Origin: Collinsella aerofaciens
GTDB taxonomy: Bacteria > Actinomycetota > Coriobacteriia > Coriobacteriales > Coriobacteriaceae
Reading direction: 5' to 3'
NCBI RefSeq assembly: GCF_963360655.1
Contig: NZ_OY725712.1
Span: 868,001 to 932,000 of the forward strand
Length of the DNA: 64,000 nt
Part shown: positions 58,819-64,000 of the stretch, piece after piece
Layout of the letters: every line of letters starts with the position of its first letter
How positions within the stretch are numbered: the stretch's first letter is position 1
Notes under the pieces: model-generated
Database searches by the model: none
Seen by the model: the letters and a program-made list of their open reading frames with translations, nothing else
Told to the model about the DNA's origin: nothing
Made by a program: the position numbers and the translations under genes

Positions 58819-59811
58819 CTAATACTCAAGCTTCCACATGTAGCGGCGCGTCATGTAGTCCTTGTGGGTGACGGCGGAGAGCGCGCGCATATACACGTTG
58901 TTGAGGATCGGGGCAAAGATCAGGTGGTTGAAGTACTCGCTCACGCTGTCCTTGATGTCGTTGAGGCCGAGCTCCTTGGCGTCGAGCTGATAGACGCGCT
59001 CGCCACCGTACTGGTTGACGAAGCGGATGCCGCGCTCGTCGTTGCAGCGGCTGCGGCCGACGCTGATGAGCTGGAACAGCGAGGTGCGCTTGTCCAGGAT
59101 CTCGAAGGGGCCGTGGAAGAAGTCGCAGGTGTTGATGGTGCAGGAGTCGATCTGCAGCATCTCCTGCACGTTGCAGATGCTAAAGACGTAGGCGGCACCA
59201 AAGAGCGGGCCCTGGGCCATGACGTTGATGCAGGGCTTGTCGGCGTTCTGCTCGGCCCACTTGGCAGCGAGCGGACGGGTATACTCGACGGCCTTGCGAT
59301 AGATGGGGTCGACCAAGTCGAAGGCGGCCATAGCGGTCTCGTACTCGGCATAGCCCTCGGTCTGCTGCGTAAGCTCCATGGCGATCATGGTCACGACGGC
59401 GGAGTTGGTGCGGCCCATGCAGGACTCGTCGACGGCCAGGCTGTCGTACTGAATCTTGTAGTCGCAGACCTCGGTGAGGCCGGACTCGTCAACATAGATG
59501 GCGATGGTGCTGGCGCCGTGGTCCTTGGCGACCTGGGCGGCAACGATGGTCTCCTTGGTGCCGCGCATGGACACGACGACGGCCAGGGTGTTCTCGTTGA
59601 CGTAGGCCGGGGTGGCGTGCACGAACTCGTTGCTGGTGTAGCTGGAGCTCACGACCTGCGTGGCCTCGTGCTCCATAAAGTACTGGGCAGGATAGTTGCC
59701 GCCGTTGGATCCGCCGGCGCCAATCCACACGACGCGCTTGATGCCGCCCTTGTCTGCCTTGTCAGCCAAAACCTGGGAGACGACGTCCTTAACCTGTTCC
59801 TGAGTAGTCAT
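58819..59811 (-). CDS. FrlB-like SIS-domain protein (SIS 4)
   Basis: A 330-residue double-SIS protein (VVWIGAGGSNGGNYP, VVVSMRGTKETIVAA). The catalytic-region motif reads NTCDFFHGPFEI, so the Glu found in the three other SIS proteins is Asp here, while His is kept. C-terminus: MTRRYMWKLEY. It has no PTS of its own and is divergently paired with GntR4 across a region of repeated GCATACAA sites. The structured RNA element starts at its stop codon. Substrate unknown; it may act on a different glycated amine or be an isomerase. Confidence 0.84.
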   Translation of the reverse strand: MTTQEQVKDVVSQVLADKADKGGIKRVVWIGAGGSNGGNYPAQYFMEHEATQVVSSSYTSNEFVHATPAYVNENTLAVVVSMRGTKETIVAAQVAKDHGASTIAIYVDESGLTEVCDYKIQYDSLAVDESCMGRTNSAVVTMIAMELTQQTEGYAEYETAMAAFDLVDPIYRKAVEYTRPLAAKWAEQNADKPCINVMAQGPLFGAAYVFSICNVQEMLQIDSCTINTCDFFHGPFEILDKRTSLFQLISVGRSRCNDERGIRFVNQYGGERVYQLDAKELGLNDIKDSVSEYFNHLIFAPILNNVYMRALSAVTHKDYMTRRYMWKLEY

Positions 59812-59849
59812 CGTGCATCAGCCTTTCTTCTCGTTTGATGCTGTCGACG

Positions 59850-59896
59850 GCATACAAGTTACATACATGTTTTGACGATGTCGACTAGTTGTATGC
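59850..59896. promoter_or_regulatory. Candidate GntR4 operator near SIS 4
   Basis: GCATACAAGTTACATACATG (59850-59869) and an inverted TTGTATGC (59889-59896) bracket the probable SIS 4 promoter. The same GCATACAAGTTA recurs at 59989. Confidence 0.55.
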
Positions 59897-59988
59897 TATA
59901 TTTGTCTTAGAAAAATTGCTGGCATGATTCTCAGTAATCAGTTACCAGCGGTTTTGTTGTCATGTTGGATACATGCTTGGTTCGGTAA

Positions 59989-60008
59989 GCATACAAGTTA
60001 GGTACAGG
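59989..60008. promoter_or_regulatory. Candidate GntR4 operator near gntR4
   Basis: GCATACAAGTTAGGTACAGG, ending 8 nt before the gntR4 ATG. It shares 12 of its first 12 bases with 59850-59861, supporting control of both divergent genes. Confidence 0.55.
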
Positions 60009-60016
60009 TTGGTCGC

Positions 60017-60739
60017 ATGAGCACTTCGCCGAAAAGGAACTTGGCCCAATATGAGTGCTTGGCTGGCACGCTGCGCGACCGCATCGCCGCCGGCACTTAC
60101 GCACGCGGAGACAAGCTTCCGTCCGAGATGGAGCTTATGAACGAGTCTGGTCTGTCACGCAGCACCGTGCGCCATGCACTGAAGGTGCTGGTCGATGAGG
60201 GCCTGGTGCGCACCGAGCGCGGGCGCGGCGCCTTTGTGGCCGACACGCCCGAGGTGCACGAAAACAACCTGGTGTTTTCGAGCTATACCAAGCAGGTCGA
60301 AGGCCAGGGCATGAAGCCCACCACGCGCACGGTGGACTCGGGCTTTGCCAAGGCGGCGGGCAGTGTGGCCAAGTTCTTCGACGCCGCTGTGGGCAGCAAG
60401 CTCGTCAAGCTCGTCCGCCTGCGCTATCTGGACGATGTGCCGCTGTGCCTGGAGACTACCTATCTACCACCGAGCTTTGAAGCACTCATCGATCGCGATA
60501 TCAATGGTTCGCTCTACGCGACGCTGCGCCAGGAATTCCATCGCGCGCCGGCACAGGGGCACAAGACCTTTGAGGTGTGCTATGCCTCGCAAAACGAGGC
60601 GTTTTTGCTCAACGTCGAACGCGGGCAGGCGCTGATCCTGATCACCGACTACGTCTACGACACCGACGGCCGCCCGCTCCATGTCTCCAAGCGCATCCAA
60701 CGCACCGACCGCGCCAAATACACCGAGCCCATCGGCTAA
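60017..60739 (+). CDS. GntR/HutC family regulator (GntR4)
   Basis: A 240-residue protein: GntR winged helix (ECLAGTLRDRIAAGTYARGD, LSRSTVRHALKVLVDEGLVR, RGRGAFV) with UTRA domain (LVFSSYTKQVEGQGMKP...). Divergent from SIS 4, sharing operator-like GCATACAAGTTA repeats in the 205-nt gap. It probably senses the SIS 4 substrate. Operator copy 59989-60008 overlaps its ribosome-binding region, so strong autorepression is plausible. Confidence 0.9.
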   Translation: MSTSPKRNLAQYECLAGTLRDRIAAGTYARGDKLPSEMELMNESGLSRSTVRHALKVLVDEGLVRTERGRGAFVADTPEVHENNLVFSSYTKQVEGQGMKPTTRTVDSGFAKAAGSVAKFFDAAVGSKLVKLVRLRYLDDVPLCLETTYLPPSFEALIDRDINGSLYATLRQEFHRAPAQGHKTFEVCYASQNEAFLLNVERGQALILITDYVYDTDGRPLHVSKRIQRTDRAKYTEPIG

Positions 60740-60745
60740 CCTGCC

Positions 60746-60786
60746 AAAACCACCACAAAGGGGACAGGCACCTTTGTAGTAGTTTT
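60746..60786. terminator. Bidirectional terminator between gntR4 and the GNAT gene
   Basis: AAAACCACCACAAAGG pairs with CCTTTGTAGTAGTTTT with two mismatches around GGACAGGCA. A similar CAAAGGGGACAGGTGTCTTTG hairpin is at 40627. T/A runs at both ends. Confidence 0.65.
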
Positions 60787-61366
60787 AGGCGAGGAGATCG
60801 GGGAACCAGGTTGGCTTAGGTTGGTTAGGGACGCGCTCGGCTAGGACCAGCTCCATCCAACACATGTCGTACCAGCGACCGAACTTTTGGGCGCAGCGGT
60901 CAAAGGCACCCACCAGGCGATATCCCATATGGGCATGGAAATCCTGGCTGTTGTGCGTCAGATACTCGTCGTCCTTATCGTGCGGCACGGCGATGAGCGC
61001 GCACATGTTGGTGATGCCCATCGCGATCAGGCACTGCTTGAGCGCGTCGTGCAGCTTGCGACCCAGCCCGCCATGGCGCACATCGCGTGCCAGGTAGATC
61101 GATGTCTCGACCGACCAGTCGTATGCCTCGCGGCTGTTGAGTGGACTCACATAGGCATAGCCTACCGGACGCCCGTCCAGCTCCATCACCAAATACGGAT
61201 AGCGCTCGAGCGTGCGTTCGATGCGCCCGGCGAACTCCTCAACGCTCGGCACCTCGTATTCGCAGGTAATCGCCGTCTGGCGCACATACGGCTCATAGAT
61301 GGCAAGCAACGCCGGCGCGTCATCGGGCGTCGCCAGGCGAATCGTCGGCTCGGACATCTCGGTCAT
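60785..61366 (-). CDS. GNAT family N-acetyltransferase (phosphinothricin-acetyltransferase-like)
   Basis: A 193-residue acetyltransferase beginning MTEMSEPTIRLATPDDA. Acetyl-CoA-binding R-x2-G-x-G is in VRHGGLGRKLHDALK. The pattern FAGRIERTLERYPYLVMELDGRPVGYAYVSP fits the PAT/MddA branch that acetylates amino acid-like amines such as methionine sulfoximine or sulfone. The true substrate is unknown. Preceded by a weak GGG-type Shine-Dalgarno; MSEPT at 61357 is an alternative start. The threonine aldolase terminator separates it from the gene upstream. Confidence 0.85.
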   Translation of the reverse strand: MTEMSEPTIRLATPDDAPALLAIYEPYVRQTAITCEYEVPSVEEFAGRIERTLERYPYLVMELDGRPVGYAYVSPLNSREAYDWSVETSIYLARDVRHGGLGRKLHDALKQCLIAMGITNMCALIAVPHDKDDEYLTHNSQDFHAHMGYRLVGAFDRCAQKFGRWYDMCWMELVLAERVPNQPKPTWFPDLLA

Positions 61367-61394
61367 ACAACCCTTCTCCCCCAAAAGCAAAGGC

Positions 61395-61423
61395 CGCCCT
61401 GCGCCAAGCTCAGGCGCAGGGCG
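61395..61423 (-). terminator. Terminator of threonine aldolase gene
   Basis: CGCCCTGCGCC (61395-61405) and GGCGCAGGGCG (61413-61423) are perfectly complementary; CCTTTGCTTTT follows on the minus strand. Confidence 0.8.
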
Positions 61424-61444
61424 ACCCCTTGTCATTACATCAGG

Positions 61445-62470
61445 CTACAGGACAGCCGCCAGCGCGTCGATGTCCTCCTGCGTCGTGGCCCAGCTAGTGC
61501 AAAAGCGCACCACGGTGTGGGTCTCGTCGTACTTTTCCCAGTACTCAATCGAGGCATGCTCGCGAATGCGGGCCATGTCCTCGTTGGGCAGAATCACAAA
61601 CTGCTGGTTTGTGGGCGTCTCCAAGAAGAACTGGTAACCGCGCTCGTGCAGCACGCGACGAAGCGCCTGCGCGGTTTCGATCGCCTGGCGACCAATCTCA
61701 AAATACAGGCCGTCGGTAAAGAGCGCCTCAAACTGCACGCCCGTCAGGCGGCCCTTGGCCAGCAACGCACCGTGCTGCTTAATACGCGGAATGGGATGCG
61801 CCGGAGCGTGCATGCCGCAGAACACCACAGCCTCGCCGCAGAGCGCGCCGCACTTGGTGCCGCCGATGTAGAACACATCACACAGCTGTGCCAGCTCGGG
61901 CAGGGTAATATCGCACTCATCGGACGCCAGCGCATAGGCCAGGCGGGCGCCGTCCACAAACAGCGGAATCTCACGCTTCTGGCATACCGCATGAATCGCC
62001 GCGAGCTCGGCCTTGGAGTACAGCGTGCCGTACTCGGTCGACAGACTCACGTACACGGCGCCCGGGAACACCGTGTGCTCGTAGCTCTCGTTTTCGTAGA
62101 ACACCTGGATATAGTTCTCGAGGTCCTCGGCGTGCATCTTGCCCTCGTAGCCGGGGATGGTAAGCACCTTGTGGCCGCCAAACTCGATGGCGCCCGCCTC
62201 GTGGCAGGCGACGTGGCCAGTCTCGGCAGCAACGACGCCCTCGTAGGGCGCAAGCAGCATGTCGATCACCGTCGCGTTGGCCTGCGTGCCGCCCACCAGA
62301 AAAAACACGTCGGCATCGGGGGCCTGACAGGCCTCACGGATAAGCTGCTTGGCACGCTCGGTGTGCGCATCGGTACCGTAGCCGGGCTGCGGCTCCATAT
62401 TGGTGTCGACGAGCGCCTGCAGCACTGCCGGATGTGCGCCGTGGGAATAATCGTTGTTAAACGCGAGCAT
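61445..62470 (-). CDS. Low-specificity L-threonine aldolase family enzyme
   Basis: A 341-residue PLP enzyme of the beta-eliminating lyase family. It begins MLAFNNDYSHGAHPAVL. The PLP-lysine is in YIGGTKCGA, with FVDGARLAYA and HVACHEAGAIEFGG as family landmarks. It cleaves threonine or allo-threonine to glycine and acetaldehyde, or acts on related beta-hydroxy amino acids. GAGAGGA lies before the ATG. The unexpectedly short N-terminus is normal for bacterial forms. Confidence 0.9.
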   Translation of the reverse strand: MLAFNNDYSHGAHPAVLQALVDTNMEPQPGYGTDAHTERAKQLIREACQAPDADVFFLVGGTQANATVIDMLLAPYEGVVAAETGHVACHEAGAIEFGGHKVLTIPGYEGKMHAEDLENYIQVFYENESYEHTVFPGAVYVSLSTEYGTLYSKAELAAIHAVCQKREIPLFVDGARLAYALASDECDITLPELAQLCDVFYIGGTKCGALCGEAVVFCGMHAPAHPIPRIKQHGALLAKGRLTGVQFEALFTDGLYFEIGRQAIETAQALRRVLHERGYQFFLETPTNQQFVILPNEDMARIREHASIEYWEKYDETHTVVRFCTSWATTQEDIDALAAVL

Positions 62471-62515
62471 GGCAATCCTCTCTAGCCGGGCACGGGCCCG
62501 ATGATTCAAACGGGG

Positions 62516-63379
62516 CTATTGTACGCCGTTGGGATAGGCAATGCGCGCGGCAAGGCACTCAAGTGCCAGTACCAGGGCAAAACCGCAGCTCACGTCACTC
62601 AAAAAGTGCGCACCGATCACGATGCGCCCAAAGGCGACGAGCGCCGCGATCACAGCCGCCGCCCAAAAAATCACGCGGCGACGCGAAGGTTTTTCCTTAA
62701 AGGCTGCCGCGGGAAGCCCGGCGAGCATAAGGCCGATCGCCGCATGCGCCGTGTGTCCGCTCGCAAACGACTTGAACCCGTCCTTAATCACGCCGGCGGC
62801 GATATAGGCCCACTTGTCGGGGTTGCCGATCACCCACCACGGCTGAAAATTGAGCCCCGGCGTGACCTCGATCACGCGCATGCGCGGGCGCGACCATAAC
62901 GGCTTAACAATGACGTTGAGGATGATGGCCTGAGCGACCCACACGGCCAGCACCATCAACGCCCAGCGCGTAAGCTCGTCGGGCTCGGTCGTGCGCGTGA
63001 GGCGGTAGGCGATGAAGTTGGCTGCGATGACCAACGCAAACGTCAGAACCAGCTGAAACGCAATAAGCTTGCCGCCGACGCGCAGCGATCCGATAATCTC
63101 GTAGCCGACCAAACCCACGTTGATCAAAACGCCCAGCGCAGCGAGCCACTTGCTCGCCTTGGAATCGGGGCGTGCCGAGCGCACGAGCATAACGCCCGCG
63201 ATGCTCGCCGTCAGCTCGAACGGCAGCTCACCGGCCGCCTCGACAAAGCGACCGTACATGCTGCCGATGTTGAACAGCGCACTCGAGATTTGATAATCAA
63301 AGAAGCTGCCCACGCCCAGACAAAGGCCCAGGACAACCGCGATAATGGCGACATCTTTCTTATAGATGTATCCGAACAT
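62516..63379 (-). CDS. PAP2 family membrane phosphatase
   Basis: A 287-residue protein with six or so helices. Phosphatase motifs: KPLWSRPRMR (motif C1), FASGHTA (C2, SGH) and GRIVIGAHFLSDV (C3, R-x5-H-x3-D). It should remove phosphate from a lipid pyrophosphate or phosphatidic acid at the membrane face. AAGGAAAG precedes the ATG. It is 56 nt downstream of mfd, separated by a truncated copy of the structured element. Confidence 0.9.
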   Translation of the reverse strand: MFGYIYKKDVAIIAVVLGLCLGVGSFFDYQISSALFNIGSMYGRFVEAAGELPFELTASIAGVMLVRSARPDSKASKWLAALGVLINVGLVGYEIIGSLRVGGKLIAFQLVLTFALVIAANFIAYRLTRTTEPDELTRWALMVLAVWVAQAIILNVIVKPLWSRPRMRVIEVTPGLNFQPWWVIGNPDKWAYIAAGVIKDGFKSFASGHTAHAAIGLMLAGLPAAAFKEKPSRRRVIFWAAAVIAALVAFGRIVIGAHFLSDVSCGFALVLALECLAARIAYPNGVQ

Positions 63380-63393
63380 GCTTTCCTTTCGAT

Positions 63394-63437
63394 GGAGCCA
63401 GAGTGCCCAAATGGGGCGTTTGCAGCGTCGACCCGTT
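63394..63437 (-). repeat. Truncated relative of the structured RNA element
   Basis: On the minus strand, right after the mfd stop, ACGGGTCGACGCTGCAAACG leads into CATTTGGGCACTCTG, matching the ACGGCTCGACGCTG and CATTTGGACAATCTG of copy 2. The remaining two thirds are missing. Confidence 0.55.
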
Positions 63438-64000
63438 AGTCGTCGTCGCTAGCACCCAATTGCCGCAGCAGCATGAGCGCGGCCGCCACCGGGCCGGTGC
63501 CGTCGTTGGCATCGAGGCCGCGGCCCAGGCCGCTGCCCGCACCGGCGCCCGCCTTGTAGGGCACCGAGAGCTTGCGGCTCTTGGGGAAGTTCACCGCGCC
63601 ATAGCGAGTCTTAAGCTCATAGGCCACCTTCTTGGGCACGTCGACGCCCAAAAACGTGATGCGTCCGCCGCTGAGCGTGACGCTCTCGAGCCCCAGGCGC
63701 TCGCCGCGAATACGAATGCGCGCGCGATTGAACAGGTTGAGTCCCGCCAACGGCAGCTCACCATGCGCGGCCTCGGTCTCTTCCTGCACCTCGTCAATGC
63801 TCTCCAGGTCCTCGGCCGCTGCGAGCTTACGGTACACGAGCACGCGCTGGTCCACCGCCGGCAGGTACTCCTCGGACAAGAAGTAGTCGGCCGGCAGGTT
63901 AATGCCCACGCTCGCCGCCTCCACGCCGGCGTCGTCATCGCCGCGCGCCTCGGCCACGGCCTGGCCCAGCATCTGCGTAAACAGATCAAAGCCCACGCTC
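63436..64000 (-). CDS. mfd: Transcription-repair coupling factor Mfd, C-terminal part (5' end beyond window)
   Basis: The frame is open to the window edge; 188 codons are visible. SVGFDLFTQMLGQAVAEARG is the conserved transition into the Mfd C-terminal (TRCF) domain, which follows with LPADYFLSEEYLPAVDQRVLVYRKLAAAE. Mfd removes stalled RNA polymerase and recruits UvrA. A Gly/Ala-rich tail (KAGAGAGSGLGRGLDANDGT) near the end is unusual. The stop TAA runs straight into the truncated structured-element copy. Confidence 0.88.
   Translation of the reverse strand, partial: SVGFDLFTQMLGQAVAEARGDDDAGVEAASVGINLPADYFLSEEYLPAVDQRVLVYRKLAAAEDLESIDEVQEETEAAHGELPLAGLNLFNRARIRIRGERLGLESVTLSGGRITFLGVDVPKKVAYELKTRYGAVNFPKSRKLSVPYKAGAGAGSGLGRGLDANDGTGPVAAALMLLRQLGASDDD

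Noticed and set aside
1-64000. CRISPR arrays and insertion sequences
   Set aside because: No regularly spaced repeats with unique spacers, no cas genes and no transposase-like frames were seen. The TATCTCTC array at 32 kb is too irregular and short-unit.

Overview
The window (about 60% GC, dense gene packing, strong GC3 bias that opens long antisense frames) looks like a chromosomal segment of a Coriobacteriia gut actinobacterium, most likely Collinsella. The reasons are a Tad pilus operon, a T-box-controlled pheST, abundant mannose-family PTS and GntR/HutC regulators, and many short palindromic intergenic repeats. The genus is inferred from gene content and general recollection, not from a search.

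Layout. 1-4.4 kb: Tad/Flp pilus assembly genes on the minus strand (cpaB, tadZ, tadA, and a tadB cut by the window edge), all coupled by overlapping start and stop codons. 4.6-10.7 kb: rsgA, a Ca2+-type P-ATPase and pyk. 11-16 kb: a nuclease-like hypothetical gene, a zinc-dependent phospholipase C-like gene, and a nickel/cobalt ECF transporter (cbiM-cbiQ-cbiO) with a NikR-like operator. 16-25.7 kb: pheT and pheS with a T-box leader, an M32 carboxypeptidase, glmM and a DUF4012 membrane protein. 25.8-32 kb: an EamA permease, tRNA-Val(GAC), and accessory genes (DUF5710, a Zn-ribbon protein, an HNH nuclease, a hypothetical gene, and an AlbA_2/ATPase-type regulator whose upstream DNA is packed with TATCTCTC repeats).

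32.3-60.7 kb is dominated by four modules. Each pairs a GntR/HutC regulator with a FrlB-like SIS-domain protein, and two also have a complete mannose-family PTS. Interleaved are an M16C peptidase, hicAB, 5-formyl-THF cyclo-ligase, metA, a lactate-type dehydrogenase, recQ, YitT, a HAD phosphatase and a second EamA permease. The best reading is uptake and phosphorylation of glycated amino compounds (Amadori-type) or amino sugars, followed by SIS deglycase or isomerase cleavage, comparable to the gfr and frl systems. The substrate is inferred. 60.8-64 kb: a GNAT acetyltransferase, a threonine aldolase, a PAP2 phosphatase and the C-terminal end of mfd.

The most unusual signal is non-coding. Two elements (50150-50287 and 58679-58818) share invariant internal-loop sequences, while three helices differ in sequence yet remain paired. 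That is the signature of a conserved structured RNA. Both lie directly after the stop codon of a gene in the SIS/GntR region, and a truncated relative follows mfd. Other dispersed palindromic repeats and several candidate operators are listed individually.
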